Assembly: GCA_041920415.1 (NCBI GenBank)
Contig: JBHGYD010000031.1
Coordinates: 1-64,000, forward strand
Reading direction: 5' to 3'
DNA length: 64,000 bases
Source of the DNA: JBHGYD01 sp041920415
Lineage (GTDB): Bacteria > Bacillota > Bacilli > Bacillales > Anoxybacillaceae
The notes under the pieces are model-generated. The model was not told the DNA's origin, made no database searches, and worked only from the letters and a program-made list of their open reading frames with translations. The position numbers and the translations under genes were made by a program. Shown piece after piece: positions 25,054 through 33,228 of the stretch (positions within the stretch are counted from its first letter, which is position 1; the number at the start of each line of letters is the position of its first letter).

Positions 25054-25094
25054 AAAAGAAGAACCGACTTCCTCCGTTCAGAGAAAATCGGTTC
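25054..25094 (-). terminator. Terminator of the 62-residue gene
   Basis: On the minus strand GAACCGA (25094-25088) pairs with TCGGTTC (25067-25061), followed by TTCTTTTTG. Confidence 0.65.
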
Positions 25095-25101
25095 ATTTGA
25101 T

Positions 25102-25290
25102 TTAAGACATTTCGTGAGGTGGTTCTTCTTCAAGTAAATCGCGAGCTTCTTCAATGTTGGTGGCATTATGTCGCGAATGGACGGAGCCACCTGCCATTCC
25201 TTCGTTAATCATGCGGTCGATGTCCATGTAATATTTATCGCGTCCTTCATAACAAGAATCTTTACAAGTTTTATTTTCATGATTGTCCAT
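25102..25290 (-). CDS. Small hydrophilic protein, unknown
   Basis: A 62-residue charged, non-membrane protein with two cysteines near the N-terminus and the segment YMDIDRMINEGMAGG followed by an acidic tail. The ATG at 25290 is nine bases after AGGAGG; the ATG at 25296 is too close. Own terminator and strong ribosome binding site support a real gene. Its position among sporulation genes hints at a spore role, but nothing in the sequence proves it. Confidence 0.65.
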   Translation of the reverse strand: MDNHENKTCKDSCYEGRDKYYMDIDRMINEGMAGGSVHSRHNATNIEEARDLLEEEPPHEMS

Positions 25291-25392
25291 CACCATATCC
25301 CTCCTTGTTATGGATCGTTTGTTTATTTAGCATACGTTATCCGTCTCGTTCATATACATGAGACAGTTGGACAAGCAAAAGGAGGGATTCAT

Positions 25393-25800
25393 ATGCTTTA
25401 TATATTAGAAAAAGTGATGAATGCGACGGTTGTTTCTATACGGTTAGGAAAATTATTAATGGAACAGATGGTAGATGAAGAGTGGAAACAACAATTAAAA
25501 TCGTATTTAGAATATGAACAAAAACAGTATGAAGTATGGCAATATACGTATTTTTTAACAATTGGAAAGTATTATCAAAAGAAATTGGGCGATGAGAATG
25601 GTGGTGAATCAAGCGATGAAATAATGAAAACCGCTCTTTTCAATGAAATGAACAAGGCAATGTTGTACTATGAACTATGGACCACTCTTTTCGGAGCGCA
25701 AAAAAATGCGGCGGAACGTGCCTTGCAACGTGCACTTGAACATGGGTATCTATTTTTTACGATGATGCAAATCCACTTAACTGATCAAATACAGCAATAA
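25393..25800 (+). CDS. Helical protein, unknown function
   Basis: A 135-residue, mostly alpha-helical protein rich in Gln, Tyr and Leu with no membrane segment or known motif. AAAGGAGGGATTC precedes the ATG at 25393; longer upstream frames were rejected for lack of a site. Its last 44 bp overlap the 3' end of the converging yheD-like gene on the other strand, so the two transcripts would be antisense at their ends. The helix pattern is loosely ferritin-like, but metal ligands are not evident. Confidence 0.65.
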   Translation: MLYILEKVMNATVVSIRLGKLLMEQMVDEEWKQQLKSYLEYEQKQYEVWQYTYFLTIGKYYQKKLGDENGGESSDEIMKTALFNEMNKAMLYYELWTTLFGAQKNAAERALQRALEHGYLFFTMMQIHLTDQIQQ

Positions 25801-26935
25801 GATGCTTCGTTCCGCGTTTTTGAATCGCTTGTTCATCGAATATCATCGGTTTTGAATTGAGCTCATAAATGTATAATTGTCCGTTTGTATCTCGACCGAT
25901 GTCAATAGAAAATTCGCCGATAAAACCTAAGTGAGCGGATAATGTAATACCACATTCGTTCACGATCGTTTGTAAAAGCACTTCATTGATGCGGTCTTTT
26001 ACCCATTTGTACGGGATTATTTTTCCGCCGTTTGGGATGTGTGTCGTAATTTGTTGCGATTGTGATAGTCTTACCCCAATGCCGCTCATTTTATATTTTC
26101 CGTTGTCGTAATGGACAAGGATGCGTAAATCATAACGGTTGCCGTTGAGCATATCGGATTCAATCGCTTGTTGGGCGATATATCCGGTGATATTGTAATT
26201 ATCATAAAGCTCATCGATTCGCGAGAGAATTTTTCGTTCATGCATCTGTTCGAGCACAATTTCCTCTTTATCTGGATGATATTGCAGTGTGAAAATTCCT
26301 TTTCCTTTATAGCCTTCATTTGGTTTCATATAAATTCGTTTGTGCATTTGTAACATGTTGGCAATATCATCAGAGGAGCGAACTTGAACTGTTAGTGGAA
26401 GATGGGTACGCAAATGTTCATTTGTTTCGAGGATTTTGTACAATTGCCATTTTGTAAAAAAACAAGGATTAAAGTAAGGAATGTCGTGTTGATTAAGCAA
26501 CTGTATGAATTCACGGAACGCCGTTGTTTTTTCTTCGTCGCGGTTTTTCATTCGATTATACACAACATGAGGAAGCGGAGCCGTGACTTCGATCCACGTT
26601 TGTTGTTGATCGGAAAAGGCGTATCCTTTCAGCTTGTTGGCTTGAACATTATTTAATGTAAACACGACGCATATTCCCCCGCATGTTTGTAAATAGGAAT
26701 GAATCATTTCAATGTGACGTTTTCGCCGTTTTAAAAGTTCGTGGATCGATGCATCGCTGATAAGAATGCCAACGAGTGGACCGACTTTCCCTTGTTTTTC
26801 TTTGACGCGAAACGATAAAGAAGGAAACCGTTTTGAAAACGATAGCAACATTTCGTTATTTCCAAGCGTGTAAGAATGACCTTTGTCTTGGTGAAACCAT
26901 ATGTTGTTATTTGCGTTATAATATATCGTTTTCAT
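25757..26935 (-). CDS. YheC/YheD family ATP-grasp protein, copy 1
   Basis: The 392-residue protein has an N-terminal domain and a C-terminal ATP-grasp domain: nucleotide loop YMKPNEGYKGKGIF and metal/ATP site YELNSKPM. YheC and YheD of B. subtilis are spore-coat-associated proteins of unknown enzymatic activity. It is the last of four homologous genes in one operon; its ATG overlaps the stop of the copy before it by 4 bp (ATGA). The 3' end overlaps the converging helical gene. Confidence 0.85.
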   Translation of the reverse strand: MKTIYYNANNNIWFHQDKGHSYTLGNNEMLLSFSKRFPSLSFRVKEKQGKVGPLVGILISDASIHELLKRRKRHIEMIHSYLQTCGGICVVFTLNNVQANKLKGYAFSDQQQTWIEVTAPLPHVVYNRMKNRDEEKTTAFREFIQLLNQHDIPYFNPCFFTKWQLYKILETNEHLRTHLPLTVQVRSSDDIANMLQMHKRIYMKPNEGYKGKGIFTLQYHPDKEEIVLEQMHERKILSRIDELYDNYNITGYIAQQAIESDMLNGNRYDLRILVHYDNGKYKMSGIGVRLSQSQQITTHIPNGGKIIPYKWVKDRINEVLLQTIVNECGITLSAHLGFIGEFSIDIGRDTNGQLYIYELNSKPMIFDEQAIQKRGTKHLIAVFDQLSGFASS

Positions 26936-28284
26936 GTGACGATAGCCTCTGGCAGGAGAACCATTTGTTTACTTAAATAAACGGCGTATTCTAACGAAAG
27001 CAAGTTCGTTAACTCATCGTATTTTTTTAGTTTTGGATGTTTAAAAATCGAGCGGCCTGGTTTTGAATTTGCTTCGAATAACCAAATGTTCCCTTTTTGG
27101 TCAATTCCAATATCGAAACCAATTTCCCCGATGATCATATCAAGTTGTTCCTCTAAACATTGACTCAGCATAAGAGCGACGTTTTGCAATTGTTTCACGA
27201 TGTTCATTTGCTTCTCTTTTTCCGTAAACACTTCCTCAATGGTTTTAACGATTCCTCCGTTATTTACATGAGTTGTCACGCTTCCTTTTCCTGCTGCTTT
27301 TGCGGCAATGGCGCTTACTTGCCATATTCCGTTTTCATTTTTATTTGTATGGATGCGGAAATCGATTTTTCTTCCGTTATGTTCGATGAGTGGAATGCCT
27401 TGTTGAATAATATAATGTTCCATGTTTTTCGTTGTGAAAAGCTTTTCCCATAGAGCGGAAAGGCTCGAAAATTTTTGTAATCGGTTGAACCCTTCATTGT
27501 CACGAAATCGGCAATAATACGCATGTTTGCGTTGAATAATTTGATAAATGCCTAATCCAAGGCTTCCGTTTGCTGGTTTGATATAAACTTGTTCATATTC
27601 ATCTAAAAATTGCTGTGTTGTTTGAATCGTCGGATGTATATCCGTTTTTGGAAGATACGAAGAGGCAAGTGGATGTTGGCGTAACAGGCAATAAATTTCC
27701 CATTTATTAAAAAAATCTTCGTTAAACCATGGAATAAAATATTCTGTTTTTAATGTTTGTTTAATTTGTTGAAATGTAGCTTCACGTTCGATTCGTCGGT
27801 TTGGGAGTCGATTGTAAATGACATTCGGAAAAGGAACTTCGTGTTGTTCCCAACCGTTTTTTGTATAGAAATAACCGGTAATCGTCCCTGTTTTCCAATG
27901 AATATGGTGTGCGCCGAACACAAACGCAAATCCGCCAATCTTTTTTTCATTGGACAGTAATTTCGCAAAGAAAAAGCTCCTCTTCCCAATTGGTCGAATC
28001 ATTGATTTTGTAAATCCAGCTGTAAAAATGCCAATGAGTGGGCCAAGGTAAATCGTATCTTCGCTCAAGAAAAGGTGAACATGATGTGCAAACGGAATGC
28101 GTAAGCGGTTTGCGACATCTTTCGTAACGATAATCTCGTTGTTTGATAAAGCAGAATGAACGATTTGACAAGAAACAGACGAGCTGCCAAAGGCGATTTC
28201 TGTCTGTTTTGAAAACGGAATGGTGGATGGGAGATAAATGGTATTTTGACCGCTATCGCTAATAGTTAATGGATAAACGTTCAT
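26932..28284 (-). CDS. yheD: YheC/YheD family ATP-grasp protein, copy 2 (YheD-like)
   Basis: At 450 residues this is the longest copy and matches the length of B. subtilis YheD. The extra N-terminal ~100 residues (MNVYPLTISDSGQNTIYLPS...) form a separate domain; then come FPNVIYNRLPNR, the ATP-grasp loop IKPANGSLGLGIY and the C-terminal FEANSKPGR. The ATG at 28284 is chosen because AGAGGTG lies upstream; a longer frame from 28317 lacks that. It overlaps its upstream neighbour by 4 bp. Confidence 0.85.
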   Translation of the reverse strand: MNVYPLTISDSGQNTIYLPSTIPFSKQTEIAFGSSSVSCQIVHSALSNNEIIVTKDVANRLRIPFAHHVHLFLSEDTIYLGPLIGIFTAGFTKSMIRPIGKRSFFFAKLLSNEKKIGGFAFVFGAHHIHWKTGTITGYFYTKNGWEQHEVPFPNVIYNRLPNRRIEREATFQQIKQTLKTEYFIPWFNEDFFNKWEIYCLLRQHPLASSYLPKTDIHPTIQTTQQFLDEYEQVYIKPANGSLGLGIYQIIQRKHAYYCRFRDNEGFNRLQKFSSLSALWEKLFTTKNMEHYIIQQGIPLIEHNGRKIDFRIHTNKNENGIWQVSAIAAKAAGKGSVTTHVNNGGIVKTIEEVFTEKEKQMNIVKQLQNVALMLSQCLEEQLDMIIGEIGFDIGIDQKGNIWLFEANSKPGRSIFKHPKLKKYDELTNLLSLEYAVYLSKQMVLLPEAIVT

Positions 28285-29348
28285 GATACGTTCACCTCTT
28301 TGGATAGGAACTGACAATAACGAAGTGGGGCATGATATAATGTTTCGTGTTCATGTGGCGTTGTTTCCATGACGATTTTTCGTCCTGGTTTTGAATTGAT
28401 ATCTAATATCCATACGGCACCATCACCGGTGATGCCGATATCTAGGCCAAATTCAAACAATGGTCCGAATTGTTGTTCAAGATATCGTGGCAAGGCATTA
28501 AGAATGGTTTCAATACTGTCGTTAATTAACACGTTCTGTTGCTTCGAAAATTGATTCATCCATTCAGGAAAAGGAAAAATCGTTGCACCTGCGCTTATAT
28601 TCGCTACGAACGTGCCTTTTTTTCCGATGCGCACTCCTCTTCCACGTTCTGTCCATTCCCCGTTTTCGTTTTTTTGAAAAAGAAAGCGAAGGTCGTATGG
28701 TTTTCCGTCTGTTGTTTGTAATGGTAGAAGTGGCTGACAAATATAAGGATTGGAGCGGACAAGAGAGTTCATCCATGTTGTTAATGCCTGTTTATGGTGA
28801 ACGTGTAGCGTTGTTTCTCCATTTGCGCTCTTGATTTCTAGATGTTTTTTTGTTTGTTGAATGACGTAAATTCCTTTTCCGCGTGAGCCGTTTTCCGGTT
28901 TGCAGATGATGTTTTTTTCTTTTCGCAGCATGTTGATAAGGTCATCGGTAGAAGTAAGACGAACGGTGTTTGGTATATAGGAAGAAAGAAGCGAGTGCTT
29001 GAGAATGGTTTTGTATACTTCCCATTTATTCGGGAATCCATAACCTAAAAAGGTAATATCCGGCCGGTTTTTTAACCATTGAACGATTGGTTTGCTTTGC
29101 TTCGAACGAGTATCCGAACGGTAAAAACATCGGTCATATAAAAACGAAGGGATATCGAAAACGCAAGAAACCCAAGATTGTAACTCGCTATCAAATCGTT
29201 CCCCATTTACTTTTTCGGTTAATGGGTCAATGGAAAGTGGGGTAAAGCGATACAAGATAATGCCGTAACGTTCAGCACGTTTCGCGATTTCAGTAACGTA
29301 TTCATGTTCTTGATGTTCGTACACAGTTAAAAAGCCAAGAGAAATCAA
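28281..29348 (-). CDS. YheC/YheD family ATP-grasp protein, copy 3
   Basis: The 355-residue protein has LGFLTVYEH at the N-terminus, ATP-grasp loop CKPENGSRGKGIY and C-terminal LDINSKPGRK. Start: the TTG at 29348 with AAGGAG seven bases upstream is better than the track-style ATG further out, which would add a leader overlapping the upstream gene. It overlaps copy 2 by 4 bp and starts 5 bp after copy 4 ends. Activity is unknown; ligation of a carboxylate to an amine or thiol is the family expectation. Confidence 0.82.
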   Translation of the reverse strand: MISLGFLTVYEHQEHEYVTEIAKRAERYGIILYRFTPLSIDPLTEKVNGERFDSELQSWVSCVFDIPSFLYDRCFYRSDTRSKQSKPIVQWLKNRPDITFLGYGFPNKWEVYKTILKHSLLSSYIPNTVRLTSTDDLINMLRKEKNIICKPENGSRGKGIYVIQQTKKHLEIKSANGETTLHVHHKQALTTWMNSLVRSNPYICQPLLPLQTTDGKPYDLRFLFQKNENGEWTERGRGVRIGKKGTFVANISAGATIFPFPEWMNQFSKQQNVLINDSIETILNALPRYLEQQFGPLFEFGLDIGITGDGAVWILDINSKPGRKIVMETTPHEHETLYHAPLRYCQFLSKEVNVS

Positions 29349-29353
29349 AGGGC

Positions 29354-30445
29354 TCACTCCTTTTTTGAATGAATAAATGATAAGCAATAATTGATAATTG
29401 CTTTTGCGGAAGGACGAATGGACTTGTTCGAATATGTCATGTCAACATGTTTGGACGGCTTCATGTTTACTTCAATAATCCATGGTTTTTCGTTGTGATC
29501 GAGAGCTAAATCAATGCCGAATTCTCCGTATAAACCATCCGCTTCGCTGGCCAATGTCGTGGAGATTTCTAATGCTAATTCTTTTAAAAAATTTTTTTGT
29601 GATATAGCTGTTGGTCGATCGTAAAACTGTCGTAATATTGTGTCGATCGGAACAATTTCTCCCCCTTTTGCGATATTGGCGACAAACTGTTCTTCATGGG
29701 CGATGCGAGCAAGCGATGACGTCACTTGCCATTGGCTATCATGAACGCGATGACATAATAAGCGAAAATCAATTGGACGATTTTCGTGCGTTTTTACAGC
29801 TACTCCTTCTTGAATAATGACACGTTGCTTTATTCTTTCTTTTAGTGAAAGAAATAACGAAGAAATGGATGGATAGAATTTCTCCATTTCTTTTATAAAC
29901 GTGGAATAATCGAGACGATATCCTGTTTCGTTTTTCTCAATCCGAAAAATATGTCTTCCTTGGCTACCATGAATCGGCTTAATAAATACGGTTGTGAATT
30001 GTTCGAGGAATTGTTCGAATGTTTGTTTTGTTATCAATAATTCTGTTTTTGGCAAGTAAGGTTGTAAATAATCATGCTGAGATAAAAGACGATATACGTC
30101 CCATTTGTTTAAAAAGCGATGATTAAACATCGGAATATGCTCGTCTTCTAACTTTTTTACAAACTGTGCAAATAAACAAGAGTACTCCGTTTTTCGCGAA
30201 TGAATCCGGTTATAAATGACGTTTGCGCGAGGGACGTCTGTTTTGAGCCATTTTCCGTCCATCCATCGATATCCTACCTCTTCGTTTTCCATGTACATCG
30301 GCAAAGAAGTGACATACACAATGGCATTTTGCTGGTGACCGTACTCTGCTAATTCTTGACAAAAATCGTGGATTGAACCAAAATAAACGTCATTATTGAT
30401 GTTAAAAATTTCTGTCAACACCGCGATGGATGGGGGTGTTTTCAT
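29354..30445 (-). CDS. yheC: YheC/YheD family ATP-grasp protein, copy 4 (first gene of operon)
   Basis: The 363-residue protein equals B. subtilis YheC in length. It has ANVIYNRIHSRKTE, FNHRFLNKWDVYRLL, ATP-grasp loop IKPIHGSQGRHIF (the last glycine is His, unlike the other copies) and C-terminal IEVNMKPSK (Met for Ser). GAGGGAGAACA precedes the ATG. It is the promoter-proximal gene of the four; a CATACGATA box upstream fits a late sporulation sigma factor. Confidence 0.82.
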   Translation of the reverse strand: MKTPPSIAVLTEIFNINNDVYFGSIHDFCQELAEYGHQQNAIVYVTSLPMYMENEEVGYRWMDGKWLKTDVPRANVIYNRIHSRKTEYSCLFAQFVKKLEDEHIPMFNHRFLNKWDVYRLLSQHDYLQPYLPKTELLITKQTFEQFLEQFTTVFIKPIHGSQGRHIFRIEKNETGYRLDYSTFIKEMEKFYPSISSLFLSLKERIKQRVIIQEGVAVKTHENRPIDFRLLCHRVHDSQWQVTSSLARIAHEEQFVANIAKGGEIVPIDTILRQFYDRPTAISQKNFLKELALEISTTLASEADGLYGEFGIDLALDHNEKPWIIEVNMKPSKHVDMTYSNKSIRPSAKAIINYCLSFIHSKKE

Positions 30446-30514
30446 TGTTCTCCCTCATTTGCTCTTTCATTGAACAAGCTATATAATGGGAAATTAGGCA
30501 AACGCTTGATATGT

Positions 30515-30543
30515 TATCGTATGATTTTCGCCTAGTATTGGTG
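30515..30543 (-). promoter_or_regulatory. Candidate sigma-K (or sigma-E) promoter of the YheCD operon
   Basis: On the minus strand CATACGATA (30523-30515) fits the sigma-K -10 CATANNNTA. A CAC lies 17 bp upstream (30543-30541) at the -35 position. CATACGAT also fits 7 of 8 positions of the sigma-E -10. It sits 70 bp before the first YheC/D gene. Confidence 0.45.
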
Positions 30544-30573
30544 ATACATTGAATGTGGGAAAGGAGGAGAAAG

Positions 30574-31707
30574 ATGAAGATGATTTTATACTTAGTATTT
30601 ATGATGGTCGTAGGCGCGATCATTGGTGGGGTCACCAACGCATTAGCGATTAAAATGTTATTTCGTCCATACGAGCCGATTTACATCGCAGGAAAGCAGC
30701 TGCCGTTTACACCAGGGTTAATTCCGAAACGGCGTGAAGAGTTAGCTTACCAACTTGGGAAAATGGTTGTCGAACATTTATTGACACCAGAGGGCATTCG
30801 TCGCAAATTAATGGAAACGGAGTTTGTGAATGGAGTAGTGCAATGGGCGCAACAACTCGGAGAAAAATGGCTGAATCGTCCTGAAACAATCGGTCAATGG
30901 TTGACAAGAATTGGAGTTGAACAGCCAAAAGAGCTTGTGCGCGAGAAGTTATTGCAGTGGATGGATGTCACGTATGAGCAATGGATGGAAAAAATGAGAA
31001 CGAAACAAATTCGGGAAGTGCTTCCATCGGAGTTGCAAACAAAAATGGAAGCTAAAATATATGATCTTGCTAACTACATTGCAGACAGAGCGGTAGATTA
31101 TTTTCAAAGCGAAGAGGGAACGCAACGTGTAGGGAAAATGATTGACGAATTTTTTGTCGGTCGTGGAATGTTGGGAAATATGATACAAATGTTTCTCGGC
31201 AATGTCAATCTTGTCGACAAGGTGCAGCCAGAAATCATTAAATTTTTAAATCATCAAGGAACGAGAGAGTTGCTAGCTCGCCTTTTGTTAAAAGAATGGA
31301 ACAAGCTCAACGATTACCCGTTCGCAGCTGTTGAAGCGTTAGTTGGAAAAGAGCGAGTGCTTTTATCCATGAAATCTTTTGTTTCAGAAACGATCGAAAT
31401 GAATCGTTTTTTCGATCAGCCGTTGTCAAATGTCGTGGCACCGTATAAAAAGAAGATAATTGAGGAAACAATTCCAAAAGCGGTACAAGTAGTTGGGCAA
31501 TGGTTGACCGCAAAAGTGGAGACAATTATCCAACAACTGCAAGTAGCCGATATTGTTCGCTCTGAAGTTGAAACATTTTCTGTGGAACGTCTTGAGGAAA
31601 TGATTTTATCGATTTCGCGGCGCGAATTTAAAATGATTACGTATTTAGGTGCCCTATTAGGCGGACTCATCGGTATATTACAAGGTATTGTCGGTTTATG
31701 GATATAA
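30574..31707 (+). CDS. yheB: DUF445 family membrane-associated protein YheB
   Basis: The 377 residues match B. subtilis YheB. An N-terminal glycine-rich hydrophobic hairpin (VVGAIIGGVTNALAIKMLFRPY) with the KQLPFTPGLIPKRREELA motif and a C-terminal membrane segment (GALLGGLIGILQGIVGLWI) flank a long helical middle. Function is unknown. The ATG at 30574 follows AAAGGAGGA. It is divergent from the YheCD operon, as in B. subtilis, and lies just upstream of yheA. Confidence 0.9.
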   Translation: MKMILYLVFMMVVGAIIGGVTNALAIKMLFRPYEPIYIAGKQLPFTPGLIPKRREELAYQLGKMVVEHLLTPEGIRRKLMETEFVNGVVQWAQQLGEKWLNRPETIGQWLTRIGVEQPKELVREKLLQWMDVTYEQWMEKMRTKQIREVLPSELQTKMEAKIYDLANYIADRAVDYFQSEEGTQRVGKMIDEFFVGRGMLGNMIQMFLGNVNLVDKVQPEIIKFLNHQGTRELLARLLLKEWNKLNDYPFAAVEALVGKERVLLSMKSFVSETIEMNRFFDQPLSNVVAPYKKKIIEETIPKAVQVVGQWLTAKVETIIQQLQVADIVRSEVETFSVERLEEMILSISRREFKMITYLGALLGGLIGILQGIVGLWI

Positions 31708-31779
31708 GGTATATCTCTTCGTTTTGATGCATATGTTTGTATCGTGAGAAGTGACGATTTTTTATTAGGAGGCTTTTTT

Positions 31780-32133
31780 ATGTCTAGTCAACTTTATGAA
31801 CTCGCCCACCAATTAGAAAGGGCCATTCGCGCTAGCGATGATTTTCAGCGGTTAAAGCACGTATACGAGGAAATCCAACGAGATGAAACGGCTTATCATA
31901 TGTTCACGAATTTCCGAAACATTCAAATGCAGCTTCATCAAAAACAAATGACGGGAGCATCCATTTTACCAGAAGAAGTGGAGCAAGCACAAAAAGCGTT
32001 GACGCTTGCGCAACGAAATGAAAAAATAGCAAAACTGATGGAACTTGAGCAGCGGATGAGCATGATCATTGCTGACATTAATCAAATTGCGATGAAGCCA
32101 CTTGAAGAGTTATATCGTTTATTTGGTGAATAA
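31780..32133 (+). CDS. yheA: YlbF/YmcA family protein YheA
   Basis: This 117-residue helical protein belongs to the YlbF/YmcA/YheA group (same length as YheA). The pattern is an N-terminal LAHQLERAIRASDDFQRLKHVYEEIQ helix followed by FRNIQMQLHQKQM. Relatives YlbF, YmcA and YaaT assist RNase Y; YheA itself has no firm role. AGGAGGC precedes the ATG at 31780; the frame from 31744 is longer but lacks a site. Confidence 0.88.
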   Translation: MSSQLYELAHQLERAIRASDDFQRLKHVYEEIQRDETAYHMFTNFRNIQMQLHQKQMTGASILPEEVEQAQKALTLAQRNEKIAKLMELEQRMSMIIADINQIAMKPLEELYRLFGE

Positions 32134-32136
32134 GCA

Positions 32137-32169
32137 AGAACACTCAAGCAATTGAGTGTTCTTTTTTTG
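32137..32169 (+). terminator. Terminator of yheB-yheA
   Basis: AGAACACTCAA-GCAA-TTGAGTGTTCT stem followed by TTTTTTTG. Confidence 0.9.
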
Positions 32170-32234
32170 TCCTTGTTGTCATAGCTATGAAGTGATAAGG
32201 CAAGTGCGACAACACGAAAAAGGGGGAAACAGCT

Positions 32235-33101
32235 TTGGCGTATAAATTGCTTGCTCTCAATATTGATGGCACAATTTTAAAAAATAACGGTCGTCTGCAA
32301 AAAGAAACGAAAGAAGCGGTGGAATTTGTTAAACAAAAAGACGTATATGTCACGTTAGTAACGAGCCGAAATCTATTAGCGGCCCGAAAAATAGCAAAAG
32401 CCTTGAAATTAGATAGTATGCTGGTTACTTTTCAAGGGGCCATGATCGGGAAGTCGTTAAATGAAAAAATATACGAAGCAACGATTCCGGAAGAACGAAC
32501 GTTTAATATCGTCCAAGTGTTAGAAAACTATCCATGCAATATTCGGTTGATGCATGAACGATATTCGATTGGCAATCGGAAAAAAGTTCAAAAAAATCTA
32601 GTAGTTAAAACGGTGTTGTCGTCAGGAGATCCATTTTTTTATCCAACGCAATTTGTCGATTCTCTTGGTGATATGCTGCTCGACGAACCGTTAGCCGTTC
32701 CAAAAATCGATGTGTATTTTGCCAATGAAGAAGAGAAAAACGAGGTAGCCGCAGTTTTGCGTGAAGCATTCACTGGCATCGATATCATTATGCAGCCGAA
32801 CGGAAAGTTGGAAATTGTGCCAAGTGGCGTTTCCAAATTGGCCGGATTGAAGCGGCTCGGTCATTACTTAGGAATATCATTAACAGAAATGGTCGTCATT
32901 GGCGATGGAATTGACGACATGCCAGCGATGGAAGCTGCAGGGTTAGGAGTTGCAATGGGGAATGCTCCAGCGGAAGTGAAAAAAGTCGCGGACTGGATCA
33001 CACGCTCGAATGAGCAGTTTGGTGTCGCTTATATGATTAAAGAACATTTTCGAAAACAACATCGTCCAGAGTTTTTGAAAAAGCTAAAAACGAAACGTTA
33101 G
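32235..33101 (+). CDS. yhaX: HAD-like Cof-type protein YhaX
   Basis: This 288-residue Cof-type HAD protein resembles B. subtilis YhaX, a spore-coat-associated protein. Motif II (VTLVTS), the type-II cap, and motif IV GDGIDDMPAMEAAG are intact. In motif I the usual DxD is NID (LALNIDGTI): the nucleophilic aspartate is asparagine, so phosphatase activity may be lost or altered. The TTG start at 32235 follows AAGGGGGAAA. Confidence 0.82.
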   Translation: MAYKLLALNIDGTILKNNGRLQKETKEAVEFVKQKDVYVTLVTSRNLLAARKIAKALKLDSMLVTFQGAMIGKSLNEKIYEATIPEERTFNIVQVLENYPCNIRLMHERYSIGNRKKVQKNLVVKTVLSSGDPFFYPTQFVDSLGDMLLDEPLAVPKIDVYFANEEEKNEVAAVLREAFTGIDIIMQPNGKLEIVPSGVSKLAGLKRLGHYLGISLTEMVVIGDGIDDMPAMEAAGLGVAMGNAPAEVKKVADWITRSNEQFGVAYMIKEHFRKQHRPEFLKKLKTKR

Positions 33102-33105
33102 GTAA

Positions 33106-33137
33106 AAGGCTGGGAGTGTTGTTCCCAGCTTTCGTTT
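33106..33137 (+). terminator. Terminator of yhaX
   Basis: GCTGGGA / TCCCAGC stem with flanking AAAG/CTTT, followed by TTTCGTTTT. Confidence 0.8.
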
Positions 33138-33228
33138 TATCGGAAATAATCGTCTCTTGACGAACGTTTATGGCCTTCTGTACACTTAAATAAGTTTGAC
33201 GTGGAATTTGAAATGAAAGGTGATGTCG

